Below are positions 16,503 to 25,503 of a stretch of 64,000 nt of DNA, piece after piece. This DNA is from Cyanobacteria bacterium FACHB-63 (GTDB lineage Bacteria > Cyanobacteriota > Cyanobacteriia > Leptolyngbyales > Leptolyngbyaceae), in contig JACJNX010000070.1 of assembly GCA_014695255.1 (NCBI GenBank), positions 1 to 64,000 of the forward strand. Direction: 5' to 3'. The notes below the pieces were generated by a model. The model had not been told where the DNA came from and ran no database searches. It saw only the letters and a program-made list of their open reading frames with translations. The position numbers and the translations under genes are program-made. The first letter of the stretch is position 1. Each line of letters opens with the position of its first letter.

Positions 16503-16541
16503 AACCTTTTATCGTGTTTAACCTTTTGTTTCTAACCTTTT
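16503..16541. repeat. Three spaced AACCTTTT direct repeats
   Basis: AACCTTTT occurs at 16503-16510, 16520-16527 and 16534-16541, between the regulator start and the membrane kinase-like gene. Spacings are 17 and 14 bases. Read on the minus strand (AAAAGGTT) they precede the regulator start at 16495. They could be regulator-binding half-sites or slippage; too short to decide. Confidence 0.3.
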
Positions 16542-16548
16542 GTATAGT

Positions 16549-17268
16549 CTATGACCATTGCAGTAACCATTTCAGCGTCGCATTATCGAAGTGATAAGTA
16601 CAGGTTCCGGCTGTTAAAAATTGTGCAGCCCGCCTCAGGTGGGACAGTTCTGTGAGTTGAGTCTGAAAGGTTTGACGATCGTCGTTTGAATAGAAAATCT
16701 GAATCATGAATTCATGAGTTGTAGTACGCTGAGTCAAACACGCTGAAATGGATTCAACCGAGGGCGCGATCGCAATGCGAAGCAATTCATCAATGGCGAT
16801 CCAAACGACACGACTTTGCTCATAGGAATTCGGTTGCCATTTTTCAGGAAGAGAGAAATTTAACACCACATTGGGATGTTGATGCGATCGCAGCAAATGT
16901 TCGATCGACATGGGAAAGCTATCTTCAAGGTAGGGAGGCGATAGAAAATCACTAAATCGTTTGAGGGAATCGTGCAGTTCTCCCAAGGTCATGAGCAATT
17001 TTTCTTCATCTGCCTTTTTTAGGGCTTGGTGCTGTATTGACGATAGTTCTACAGTACGTCTCAGGGTAAAAGCATCTTGAAGCACACCGTTCCGCACAGC
17101 TTCCGCTTCATCAAATAATCGCAATACGTGCTGCCGATACCACCACTGCAACGCTTGCTGAAGTCGATGCCACCGGAGAACAAACCATGCTCCCAATAAG
17201 AGCATTCCTATCAATCCAAGAATGAGGCTCACGCAATTTGATCCAGAATGGTAAATTACAAAAATCAT
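16549..17268 (-). CDS. Membrane-anchored degenerate histidine-kinase-like protein
   Basis: The 239-residue protein has one N-terminal membrane helix (LILGLIGMLLLGAWFVLRW), then a helical segment similar in layout to kinase dimerisation regions (RRTVELSSIQHQALKKADEEKLLMTLGELHDSL). A C-terminal domain has WIAIDELLRIAIAP, resembling the N-box region of HATPase_c folds, but no glycine boxes. ATP binding is therefore doubtful. It lies 53 bases upstream of the regulator and shares its strand, so it may feed the same CHASE2 two-component system as a non-catalytic partner. Confidence 0.6.
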   Translation of the reverse strand: MIFVIYHSGSNCVSLILGLIGMLLLGAWFVLRWHRLQQALQWWYRQHVLRLFDEAEAVRNGVLQDAFTLRRTVELSSIQHQALKKADEEKLLMTLGELHDSLKRFSDFLSPPYLEDSFPMSIEHLLRSHQHPNVVLNFSLPEKWQPNSYEQSRVVWIAIDELLRIAIAPSVESISACLTQRTTTHEFMIQIFYSNDDRQTFQTQLTELSHLRRAAQFLTAGTCTYHFDNATLKWLLQWS

Positions 17269-17459
17269 TTTAAAGACTTGAAAACATGATTTGCACGAGC
17301 CTTTTACGCTAACGCAGTGTCATAAAGTAGAAATTTCGATCGCAGAAAAGTGCAATTAGGTTTGCACTTTTCAATCTGTAAATTTATTGTTATCAGCCTA
17401 GGAGGGTGGGCAGCGATCTAGTAAAGTGAAAACAAATTGTCAGCGCTTTTGAGAAAACG

Positions 17460-18215
17460 ATGTTTCTGGCTCTTAAAAAACGGTTACTTACTGTATCGGT
17501 TCAAACCGCGATCGGGTTAATCTTGAGCATTGGCTCATTAGAAACACGACCTGCCCATGCCGATTACCAACCTCCCAGCGAACCTTCTGCACCGGCTGGA
17601 GGAACTTCAACGGCAGGGACACGCGGCGGGTGTTCTGGAAACTCTGAAGCTGGCTTAACGGTGCTAGCACCCCTAAGCTATGCGGGTCAAACCGTCTCGA
17701 CCCGTCCAACCTTTATTTGGTTTGTAACAGATACGCAATCTTACCCCTTAGAGTTTCGGCTCTATCAGGAAGGTAGTGGAAGGCGTCAACTGCTGAGAAA
17801 AGTTCAAATGCAGAGTCAATCTGGGCTGATGAAGTTTTCACTGCCCCCAAGCCAGCCTGAATTACAACCTGGAAAACTCTACAGTTGGCAAGTCATCCTA
17901 ACGTGTAATCCGAATCATCCGTCACAAGATTTGGTTGCAAGTGCAACGCTGCAAATCTTGCCATTTCCGGCTACTTTGCGATCGCAACTTAACAGCGCCA
18001 AGAGTGAGATTGAACGAGCCGAGCTGTATGCCAAAAACAGCTTTTGGTATGATGCGATCGCTGAAGTTACACAGCCTAATCCGTCTATTGCGGTCAAACA
18101 ATTGCAGCATTCATTGCTCAATGATTTAGCGAAGTCGGAAAAAGAAACGCCGCAGCTAGGAGCGATTATTCAAGAGCAAAAAGCTCGTTTACAACAACTT
18201 GCCACCCTTAAATAG
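17460..18215 (+). CDS. DUF928 secreted protein
   Basis: The 251-residue protein has a signal peptide (KKRLLTVSVQTAIGLILSIGSL...AHA), a Gly/Thr linker with one Cys, then the DUF928 pattern: LAPLSYAGQTVSTRPTFIWFV, LEFRLYQ, YSWQVILTCNPNHPS, and ending FWYDAIAEV...LLNDL. The family is typical of cyanobacteria and its function is not known. The start follows a 190-base gap divergent from the regulator operon. It lies 18 bases before the CHAT gene, so the two are surely co-transcribed. Confidence 0.85.
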   Translation: MFLALKKRLLTVSVQTAIGLILSIGSLETRPAHADYQPPSEPSAPAGGTSTAGTRGGCSGNSEAGLTVLAPLSYAGQTVSTRPTFIWFVTDTQSYPLEFRLYQEGSGRRQLLRKVQMQSQSGLMKFSLPPSQPELQPGKLYSWQVILTCNPNHPSQDLVASATLQILPFPATLRSQLNSAKSEIERAELYAKNSFWYDAIAEVTQPNPSIAVKQLQHSLLNDLAKSEKETPQLGAIIQEQKARLQQLATLK

Positions 18216-18233
18216 TAATGATTCCTGCTGCTC

Positions 18234-20816
18234 ATGCCGATTCGCCTTAACTACACTCGTTGGCATCTTTGGGTTCTTTTTTTAGGCACGTTAGTTTTGT
18301 GTCTTTGGTTTGGGACGGCAGCAAACAGCCAATCTAGAGTAGATGCCTCGCAATGGGTACAACAGGGCGTGAGTCAATATCGATCGGGCAACTATCAAAA
18401 AGCGATCGAAGCGTGGCAAACTGCAACCCAAACGCTTCAAGGAGAACAAAATACCCCTGAGTTGGCGATCGTTCAAGAAAATCTTGCGCGTGCCTATCAC
18501 CAACTTGGCGATATCTCTCGAACCCTCAAAAGCTGGGATCAAACGATTGCACTCTATCAACGACTCAAACAATCGGGTGAAGTTGGACGGATTCTAGTCG
18601 AGAAAGCACAGCTTTATAGTCAAATTGGACAACCCAAACAAGCGATCGCATTGGTTTGTCAATCAGATTCGAGTGGACTGTGTAAACCAGGAAGCGCACT
18701 GCAACTTGCAAGAGCCAGCCAAAATCAAGCGATCGAAGCGGCTGCATTGGGGAGTTTAGCAGAAGCTTATCGATTGACAGGAAACCATGAGGCTGCGATC
18801 GCAACGGCTGAATCTGGACTCAAGATAGCGCAGGCTTTGGGACTCAAGGACTATCAAGCGATCGCACTTTTGAGCTTGGGAAATAGTTATAGTAACTTAG
18901 CACAAATCAACTATCATCGTGCTGAGTCGTCATCGCAACGAGACGATCAAATCGAAGCAAAACGCTATCAGCAAATCGGAAAGGAAGCAGATCAGCAAGC
19001 AATTACCTATCTCAAAAGAAGCTTAGAAATTCTAAACCCTCAAAGTCAGCCACTTATCAGACTGCAAGTTTTGCAAGGTCTGATCCCAATTTACTATCGC
19101 ATAGGTGATCCAAAGTCAGCACAGTCTACCCATCAGCAAGCAATAACGGCACTGCAACAGCTTCCAGAAAACCGCGATCGCGTTTATGCCAGCATTACCT
19201 TAGCTCATTTACTCGAACCAGTCCGACCCACTGAGTCTTTTGTAAAACCCCGTTGTTTATCCAAGGCTTCGATTCTCACTGAAGAACGGTTACTGAACCA
19301 AGCGCAGCAAGTTGCTAGTCGAATTCGCAATCCACGCGCAGAATCATTTGCCTTAGGAGAGTTGGGTCATTTAGCGGAGTGTCAAGGCGATTTCGCGACT
19401 GCAACTCGACTGACGCAGCAAGCGCGGTGGGCAGCAGAACAAGAGAAAGATAGTCTTTACCTCTGGGAATGGCAAGCAGCACGATTGCTCACAGCGCAAA
19501 ATCAACGAAAAGCAGCGATCGCAATGTACGATCGCACGATTAAAACTCTAGAAAGTATTCGCGGCGATATTCTCACCAGCGATCGGGAACTCCAGCTAGA
19601 TTTTCGAGACACGGTTGAACCGATTTACCGTGAGCGAATTGCATTAGGATTACAGGCAGACAAATCTAGTTCTAAAGCAACGGCATCGGAGTTAGGCGAT
19701 GTGTTGAAAACAATGGATTCGCTCAAGTTAGCAGAATTACAGAACTATTTTGGCAATGATTGTGTGATTAAGATTGCCAATATTAGCGAAAAATCAGCGA
19801 TCAATGCATCAACTACAGCCGTTTTTAGTTCAATCATTCTAGACAATCGGACTGCAATTATTCTCAGTCTGCCTAATCAAGCACCGCAGATTGCTTGGGT
19901 TGATACGGACAATCGCACTCTAAGAGCAACGGTGAATGAGTTTCGACGGGGACTAGAGCGCTTTTATGATGACTATGATTCCAAGCCAGCTCAGCAGCTT
20001 TATGATTGGGTGATTCGTCCCTTTGCATCGTTGATCGCAAACTCCAAAGTAACCACGTTAGTCTTTGTTCAAGATGGAATTTTACGCAGTGTTCCGATGG
20101 CAGCGCTGCACGATGGTAAACAGTTTCTCATTCAAAAATATGCAGTAGTCACAACTCCAAGCCTGGCATTCACCGAAGCATCAACGCCTTCTACAAGACC
20201 TCTACGCGCTCTGATCTTAGGGCTAACTCAAGGAGCAACGATCGCGGGACGAACGTTTCAGCCGCTCCCCTACGTGACCCAGGAAATTCAAAATGTAGAA
20301 CGCCTGATTCCAGAAAGTAAACCGCTTTTAGATCAATCTTTTACTCGCGCTCGACTTCAGAAAGAACTCGCCCAGGAAAGCTATCCGATTTTGCACATTG
20401 CAACTCACGGAGAATTTAGCAGCGATCCTGAAAATTCGTTTTTAATCACAGGCGATCGACAGAAGCTCACCCTCAATCAATTAGATGTCCTAATTCGCAG
20501 TACGGTTCGACAGAATGATCCCTTGGAACTGCTAACATTAACCGCTTGTCAAAGTGCCGCAGGAGATGAGCGGGCTGCACTGGGTTTAGCTGGAATCGCG
20601 ATTCAAGCGGGTGCAAAAAGTGCATTAGCCTCGCTTTGGTTTATTAACGATGCAGCGACTGCTAAGCTATCGAGCCAGTTTTATCAGGGATTACGGAGCC
20701 ATTTGAGTAAGACTGAGGCTTTAAGGGCGGCTCAGCGATCGCTACTAGAATCTGATAGTCAATATTCTCATCCAGCCTATTGGGCAGCATTTGTTCTAGT
20801 CGGCAACTGGAACTAA
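18234..20816 (+). CDS. TPR-CHAT caspase-like protease
   Basis: The 860-residue protein has an N-terminal signal or membrane helix (HLWVLFLGTLVLCLWFGTAANS), tetratricopeptide repeats (about 40-460), and a C-terminal CHAT domain. The caspase-type dyad is visible as His725 (HIATHGEF) and Cys772 (LTLTACQSAAG), followed by GLAGIAIQAGAKSALASLW. CHAT proteases are clan CD peptidases; in other systems they are activated by protein interaction through repeats. Operon position after DUF928 and near the CHASE2 two-component genes suggests a regulated envelope function. The substrate is unknown. Confidence 0.9.
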   Translation: MPIRLNYTRWHLWVLFLGTLVLCLWFGTAANSQSRVDASQWVQQGVSQYRSGNYQKAIEAWQTATQTLQGEQNTPELAIVQENLARAYHQLGDISRTLKSWDQTIALYQRLKQSGEVGRILVEKAQLYSQIGQPKQAIALVCQSDSSGLCKPGSALQLARASQNQAIEAAALGSLAEAYRLTGNHEAAIATAESGLKIAQALGLKDYQAIALLSLGNSYSNLAQINYHRAESSSQRDDQIEAKRYQQIGKEADQQAITYLKRSLEILNPQSQPLIRLQVLQGLIPIYYRIGDPKSAQSTHQQAITALQQLPENRDRVYASITLAHLLEPVRPTESFVKPRCLSKASILTEERLLNQAQQVASRIRNPRAESFALGELGHLAECQGDFATATRLTQQARWAAEQEKDSLYLWEWQAARLLTAQNQRKAAIAMYDRTIKTLESIRGDILTSDRELQLDFRDTVEPIYRERIALGLQADKSSSKATASELGDVLKTMDSLKLAELQNYFGNDCVIKIANISEKSAINASTTAVFSSIILDNRTAIILSLPNQAPQIAWVDTDNRTLRATVNEFRRGLERFYDDYDSKPAQQLYDWVIRPFASLIANSKVTTLVFVQDGILRSVPMAALHDGKQFLIQKYAVVTTPSLAFTEASTPSTRPLRALILGLTQGATIAGRTFQPLPYVTQEIQNVERLIPESKPLLDQSFTRARLQKELAQESYPILHIATHGEFSSDPENSFLITGDRQKLTLNQLDVLIRSTVRQNDPLELLTLTACQSAAGDERAALGLAGIAIQAGAKSALASLWFINDAATAKLSSQFYQGLRSHLSKTEALRAAQRSLLESDSQYSHPAYWAAFVLVGNWN

Positions 20817-21020
20817 CAGAATTGGAATAGATTGCGCGTTGTTTTCTGCAATTGAGTTGGCGAGATTGTACAGCGAATTAATCTGATTTGTGCGATCGTA
20901 TTTACAGAAATAGTACGTGCTTCTGAGTCGCAATCTCTCTACTCTAGTAATTAAGCAATCCAACACATCAACCGATTGCTTCTAAAAAATCAGTACCCTA
21001 TCCATTGAGGAATTCATTCT

Positions 21021-21491
21021 ATGTTGCATCACATTTCCATCGATGTTAAAAATCCCCGCCGTGTTGCTGAAGTGCTCGCTAAAGTAATGCGTGGACAAGT
21101 CTTTCCGTTCCCGGTACATGAGGGTAGCTATATTGTTGTTGCAGGTGATCAATATGGGACTGCGATCGAGCTGCTCCCTGCTGGGACAAGTCTTGTTCCA
21201 GGCTTAGAAGAGGTGGAATTTAAGGCAACCTCGATTGCGCCCCGATTTGGCTCAGTTCACGCAGCGCTCTCGGTTCCTACCAGCCTGCAAGAAATTGAAG
21301 CGATTGGAGTCCAAGAAGAATGGATTGTTAGACTCTGCGATCGAGGCCCATTCAAAGTAATTGAATTCTGGGTCGAGGATCAATTTGCCTTTGAGTTTCT
21401 CAGCCCTGAGATTGTATCGGAGTATTTGGAGTTTATGCAGCTTGGTAAGTGTGAAGCTTTCCTGAATCAAGAAGTACCCGCCGTTGCCTAA
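21021..21491 (+). CDS. Conserved hypothetical protein, glyoxalase/VOC-like
   Basis: The 156-residue protein starts MLHHISIDVKNPRRVAEVLAKVMRG and continues PFPVHEGSYIVVAGDQYGTAIELLP. This beta-alpha-beta-beta-beta pattern with an early His and a central Glu resembles one half of a vicinal-oxygen-chelate fold. The rest (KVIEFWVEDQFAFEFLSPE) is less telling. A GAGG sequence precedes the ATG. It lies 13 bases before a small secreted protein gene. No enzymatic role can be assigned. Confidence 0.6.
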   Translation: MLHHISIDVKNPRRVAEVLAKVMRGQVFPFPVHEGSYIVVAGDQYGTAIELLPAGTSLVPGLEEVEFKATSIAPRFGSVHAALSVPTSLQEIEAIGVQEEWIVRLCDRGPFKVIEFWVEDQFAFEFLSPEIVSEYLEFMQLGKCEAFLNQEVPAVA

Positions 21492-21503
21492 AAGGAAAGA
21501 CTC

Positions 21504-21749
21504 ATGAAATACAACCTCCTAGCTACAGCAATGATTTTAACCACCTCGATCGCAGCTCTTATCAGTCCGCCGAATGTTCTTGCCAATCCAAATTCGGGTC
21601 ATTGTGAAAGTTCAAGTTCTTTGGTTTTGAATCTAGGAGGTTCAAAATCGTTACCGACTCGGTTGCTATCTTTCTGTCTCAAACTCTCCAATCAGTCAGG
21701 AAGTCCCGCATTTGTAAAGCTCTCAGTTATTGCAAATTCAGAGTTGTAG
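21504..21749 (+). CDS. Small secreted hypothetical protein
   Basis: The 81-residue product begins with a clear signal peptide (MKYNLLATAMILTTSIAALISPPNVLA, cut after LA). The mature part has two Cys (HCESSSSLV and SFCLKLS), which could form one disulfide. AGGAAAG precedes the ATG at good distance. No family is recognised. It follows the VOC-like gene by 13 bases and precedes another small secreted protein, suggesting a small exported set. Confidence 0.6.
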   Translation: MKYNLLATAMILTTSIAALISPPNVLANPNSGHCESSSSLVLNLGGSKSLPTRLLSFCLKLSNQSGSPAFVKLSVIANSEL

Positions 21750-21832
21750 CTGCTTTCCTTCCTGCGTGGGCATTGCATCTCATACCTGCTCGAATCTATC
21801 TCAAACTCATCATCACTCTAGGAGAACTCTCA

Positions 21833-22237
21833 ATGTTCATGAAAAACACATCTAAAACTATCACTTCACTGCTCTCGATCGGGGTTGCCGCCACAGTAGC
21901 GCTCTGTGCATTTCCAAGCATTGCAAAAGCCGATATTCGAGTACAAATTCCGGCAAAACGCCATTGCAAACCCTATTCTGTCTCTTACGCCTACAACAAG
22001 CAAGAATCCTTTCCAGTGTATATGATGCGCTTGAAAGCTGGACAGCGCTTTGAGGTTCGCAACATGGATGAGTATGTTTCTTTAGTTACCTTAATCAATC
22101 CCCAAGGACAACAAATTCAAGATTTTCTCATGTCAGCCGGAGAAGTTGGATCAGTCACAGTTCCTCAAACTGGAGACTATCGAATTCAACTTGCTAGCGA
22201 TAAAGATTACTATGATTTACGCTTTTGTGCGTACTGA
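21833..22237 (+). CDS. Small secreted hypothetical protein, pre-peptidase-like beta fold
   Basis: The start at 21833 is chosen because AGGAG lies 8 bases before it; the frame is open further upstream. The 135-residue product has a signal peptide (TSLLSIGVAATVALCAFPSIAKA) and a beta-rich mature part (MMRLKAGQRFEVRNMDEYVSLVTLINPQGQ, VTVPQTGDYRIQLAS). It resembles the C-terminal pre-peptidase/bacterial pre-peptidase beta-sandwich style. Two Cys remain in the mature protein. A hairpin with a T-run follows at 22338. Function is unknown. Confidence 0.6.
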   Translation: MFMKNTSKTITSLLSIGVAATVALCAFPSIAKADIRVQIPAKRHCKPYSVSYAYNKQESFPVYMMRLKAGQRFEVRNMDEYVSLVTLINPQGQQIQDFLMSAGEVGSVTVPQTGDYRIQLASDKDYYDLRFCAY

Positions 22238-22337
22238 TTAGCTCTCGCATTAGTATTGTATCAATGCAACTTCCAAACGAGATCAAGAATTGCAAGATTG
22301 CAGAATATGCAAATGTGAGGCTATAAAATATCTACAG

Positions 22338-22392
22338 AAACCGATCGTCGATCCATTCTCTGGAGAAGCGATCGGTTTTTGACCACTCATGC
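22338..22392 (+). terminator. Probable terminator after the small secreted protein genes
   Basis: AAACCGATCG at 22338-22347 pairs with CGATCGGTTT at 22379-22388 and runs into TTTT. The loop of about 31 bases can fold further. It sits 100 bases past the stop at 22237. Confidence 0.6.
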
Positions 22393-22541
22393 TTTAAAGT
22401 TTAAACACGGCTGATAAGCAAGCACTATCCTAAGCTTAAGAACGTTTGTCGTAATCGAGATAGAAACGACACCGTATCGAACAGAGTAGAACCGCGAATC
22501 TGTTGGGCAGAATAACAATAAATCTTTTTAGTCAAGTATTT

Positions 22542-24269
22542 ATGGAAAAAAAGGCACATTTTGTCATAGTAGTCGCGATCGCCTTAAGTAGTTCCAATAA
22601 CATCGCAACAGCGCAAGACCCACCTTCTTCTTTTCCAATTCCATCCATAGTTCCTAATATTACCGAGCAAACCATTTCAAAACCTACAGGACCCTTCCCG
22701 TCAACGCCCCTAGCATCGATTGATTCACCACCACAACCTCTGCTTCAGATCCCCACTCCAAGCCAATCTGAAAGTCAATCTGAAATTCCTGCAAACTCTG
22801 ACCTTCGCTTCAAAGCACGAAAAATTGAAGTTGTAGGCAATACTGTTCTTAAAGAAGAAATTGCAAACCTAATTCGTACTTATGAGAACCGAGAGACTAC
22901 CTTTGATGATCTGATTGCATTGCGTTCTGCAATTACCCAACTGTATATCAAGAGTGGTTATGTAACATCAGGAGCATATCTTCCAAACAATCAAGTTTTG
23001 GATCAAGGAATTGTTAAAATTCAAGTAATTGAAGGTGTGCTAGAACGAATTGAAATCAGTGGACTTCGGCGATTGCACGATCGCTATGTGAGAAAGCGCT
23101 TAGAACTCGTAACGAGTGCCCCCTTAAATCAGCAGAAACTCGAACGTGCCTTACAACTTTTGCAGTTGAATCCATTAATTGCCAAAGTCAATGCAGAACT
23201 GAGTGCAGGCAGTGTTCCAGGTCGCAATGTTTTGCGTGTGCAACTTCTCGAAGCACCTGCACTCCACATCGGATTTGGGCTAGACAATCATCAATCCCCT
23301 AGTATCGGTTCGGTTCAAGGCTCAGTGTTTGTGAACCACGATAACCTATTAGGACTTGGCGATCGCTTCAGTGCAGAATATGGACGCACTGAGGGTTTGA
23401 ACTTGTATGACCTGAGCTATTCTGTGCCGATTAGTGCTAATGATGCTACGATCTCGCTTCGCTATGGCAACAATAGCAGCAGAATTACCGATGAAATTTT
23501 TCGCGATTATGGGATTAGAAGCAAAACGCGCACCTTTGCGATCTCGTTTCGTCAACCGATCATTCGCACTCCTCAAACCGAATTTGCACTGGGGCTTTCT
23601 CTCGATTTACGCCGCAGTCAGACCTTTCTGCTCGATAATATTCCGTTCTCGTTCTCAGAAGGTGCAGAGACTGGAGAATCTAAGGTGACGGTACTGAGGG
23701 TTTCTCAAGATTGGGTGAACCGTGCACCGAATCGAGTCTTGGCAGCTCGATCGCAGTTCAGTTTTGGAATTGATGCTTTGGATGCAACAGTTAATGAGAC
23801 AGGCACGGATGGGCAATTCTTTAGCTGGCTAGGTCAGTTTCAGTGGGTGCAACAGTTGTCGCCGCGAGTGTTGTTACTCACGCGAACTGCTGCTCAAATT
23901 ACACCAGATTCGCTCCTATCTTTAGAAAGATTTAGTCTGGGTGGAGTTGGGACAGTCCGCGGCTATGGTCAGAATCAGCTTGTCACAGATAATGGCGTTT
24001 TAGGTTCGATTGAACTTCGCCTTCCTTTGACAAAAGACCCAAATGTTTTGCAGATTGCCCCGTTTTTTGACATTGGTAAAGGTTGGAATCGCAAAGCAAC
24101 AGATCTAGACTCTTTACTGATGGGAATTGGGGTGGGATTGGAATGGAATCCTAGTTCTAGTGTGAATGTTCGGATCGATTATGGGATTCCGCTCAAATCA
24201 GTTTCTGGGCGTGGAAATTCTTTGCAGGAGAATGGGTTGTATTTCTCAGTGCGGTATCAACCACTTTAA
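22542..24269 (+). CDS. ShlB/FhaC/HecB-family outer-membrane transporter (TpsB)
   Basis: I place the start at the ATG at 22542 (MEKKAHFVIVVAIALSSS), a signal peptide; an earlier TTG is less likely. The 575-residue protein has a Pro/Ser-rich linker, then a POTRA domain (FKARKIEVVGNTVLKEEI... SGYVTSGAYLPNNQ... IQVIEGVLERIEISG), and a C-terminal 16-strand-type barrel with the conserved VRGYGQNQL segment and a terminal VRYQPL strand. TpsB proteins pass a partner (TpsA) with a filamentous-haemagglutinin N-domain across the outer membrane. No such partner is in this window. Nearby CHAT, DUF928 and CHASE2 genes often accompany it in cyanobacteria. Confidence 0.9.
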   Translation: MEKKAHFVIVVAIALSSSNNIATAQDPPSSFPIPSIVPNITEQTISKPTGPFPSTPLASIDSPPQPLLQIPTPSQSESQSEIPANSDLRFKARKIEVVGNTVLKEEIANLIRTYENRETTFDDLIALRSAITQLYIKSGYVTSGAYLPNNQVLDQGIVKIQVIEGVLERIEISGLRRLHDRYVRKRLELVTSAPLNQQKLERALQLLQLNPLIAKVNAELSAGSVPGRNVLRVQLLEAPALHIGFGLDNHQSPSIGSVQGSVFVNHDNLLGLGDRFSAEYGRTEGLNLYDLSYSVPISANDATISLRYGNNSSRITDEIFRDYGIRSKTRTFAISFRQPIIRTPQTEFALGLSLDLRRSQTFLLDNIPFSFSEGAETGESKVTVLRVSQDWVNRAPNRVLAARSQFSFGIDALDATVNETGTDGQFFSWLGQFQWVQQLSPRVLLLTRTAAQITPDSLLSLERFSLGGVGTVRGYGQNQLVTDNGVLGSIELRLPLTKDPNVLQIAPFFDIGKGWNRKATDLDSLLMGIGVGLEWNPSSSVNVRIDYGIPLKSVSGRGNSLQENGLYFSVRYQPL

Positions 24270-24270
24270 A

Positions 24271-24534
24271 CTAGCAATAGGTAGTGATATCTTCACCACA
24301 ACTATCTGCAAGATAGCACAATGCTCGGAAACGTAAGCTCACTAGCTGTTCATAGAATGGGTTAAGTTTGCAAAGCGGTGGGATGTAGAGTAAGGTTCGA
24401 CCAAAACAGGAAATGGTGCGTTCAAAGGGACATTGAGCAGGAATGAGTCGGCAGAAAAAATGTGCCATGTTTGCGCTTTGAATTTCGAGGACATCGAGCT
24501 TGGATGCGATCGTGTCAAGGATTGGGGGTAACAT
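24271..24534 (-). CDS. Mo-dependent nitrogenase C-terminal-like protein (Mo-nitro_C family)
   Basis: The ATG at 24534 is favoured by AAGGAGAA 8 bases upstream. The 87-residue product reads HFFCRLIPAQCPFER, FGRTLLYIPPLCKLNPFYEQ, LRFRALCYLADSCGED. This is the Cys-rich pattern of the Mo-nitro_C family, small proteins widespread in cyanobacteria including non-fixers. Despite the family name it is not a nitrogenase subunit. It is convergent with the TpsB gene, with stops almost touching. Function is unknown. Confidence 0.82.
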   Translation of the reverse strand: MLPPILDTIASKLDVLEIQSANMAHFFCRLIPAQCPFERTISCFGRTLLYIPPLCKLNPFYEQLVSLRFRALCYLADSCGEDITTYC

Positions 24535-24799
24535 GATTCGGTTCTCCTTTGGTATTGCTTGATTACTTTTACAGTAGAGTGAGCCTCCCAAGAACACACG
24601 ACCTGTTTCGACCAAGTTGCTGACACAATGTTGTAGAGAATATTGCCCAATCAAGTCCCTGACTTTGCCGAAAACGGTAATCAGACAACTGAAGCCGTTA
24701 ACCTAAGAGAAGTTTTTGAACTACAATTTTTCTTCTAAATCTCTGAGTTGCTTGAAACGGCCTTCCTGCTTACCTTTGTATTCCAAGAAGAGATCCCAA

Positions 24800-25093
24800 A
24801 TGGGTTCTATAGAAGAATTAAAGGTCTTTCGGCAATTGCTGAATGCTCAACTCACATCGCTACAGAAACGCAACCTTGAAGCAAAATTTTCAGGGTTCAG
24901 CCGAGTCACCATCGGTAGCATACTTGCATAAGGTGAAACCATCGTCGCTCTCGAAACCGCAGAACGCTACAAAAATCGCTGTCTCACTTGGATTCTCGAC
25001 GAATGGAAAGAACAAGTCATCAGCCCAAGCTATGCCGAAATGCGCCAACTACTCGATCCACAAACCGCGATCGTCTATTGGCATCACCCTTGA
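24800..25093 (+). pseudogene. Small hypothetical gene interrupted by an in-frame TAA
   Basis: One reading frame runs MGSIEELKVFRQLLNAQLTSL ... VTIGSILA, then TAA at 24929-24931, and continues in the same frame without a shift as GETIVALETAERYKNRCLTWILDEWKEQ...YAEMRQLLDPQTAIVYWHHP before a true TGA at 25091-25093. The second half has strong protein-like composition and no start of its own. So a gene of about 97 codons appears split by one nonsense change. The family is not recognised. It precedes a small membrane protein gene by 16 bases. Confidence 0.6.
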
Positions 25094-25109
25094 AAAAACG
25101 GGAACTGAT

Positions 25110-25442
25110 ATGGATGTTATACCAGCTCCGCCAAATTTAGATCTATTGGGACCCGCCGATAAATCTGCTGTTTACAGTTTGGGAATTTGCTCGATCCTAT
25201 TTATTGCCATTCTTACAGCAGTTAAGATGCGTCGAGGTCAACCGATTCCACCACTAGAGGAAGTTGTAGATCTAGCCTTTGGTGTTGGAAGTACAATCGT
25301 CGGATTTCAGCTACTTTACCAGGCATTTACAATACAGAAAGTGCAGGAATGCTTGGGCTGGGATGGCTTAATTGCCTTTGCGGTTGGTGAATTTTGTGCA
25401 GTTTGGGTTGGTGGAAAACTCATCCGGAGCAAGTTTGCATAG
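25110..25442 (+). CDS. Small membrane hypothetical protein
   Basis: I start this at the ATG at 25110; a longer frame upstream overlaps the broken gene in another frame. The 110-residue product has a short polar start (MDVIPAPPNLDLLGPADK), then three hydrophobic segments: YSLGICSILFIAILTAV, a middle one ending VGFQLLYQAF, and LIAFAVGEFCAVWVGGKLI. A charged loop with PIPPLEEVVDLAFG separates the first two. No family is recognised. It is convergent with rplL, and the rplL terminator lies in the gap. Confidence 0.5.
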   Translation: MDVIPAPPNLDLLGPADKSAVYSLGICSILFIAILTAVKMRRGQPIPPLEEVVDLAFGVGSTIVGFQLLYQAFTIQKVQECLGWDGLIAFAVGEFCAVWVGGKLIRSKFA

Positions 25443-25451
25443 TTGCCAATT

Positions 25452-25478
25452 AAAAAAGGAGCCTCTAATCGAGACTCC
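25452..25478 (-). terminator. Intrinsic terminator of the rplJ-rplL transcript
   Basis: On the minus strand GGAGTCTC pairs with GAGGCTCC (one G-T pair) around a 5-base loop, followed by TTTTTT. It lies about 25 bases past the rplL stop. Confidence 0.85.
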
Positions 25479-25503
25479 CAACATCATCAGAATCAAGCAA
25501 CGA

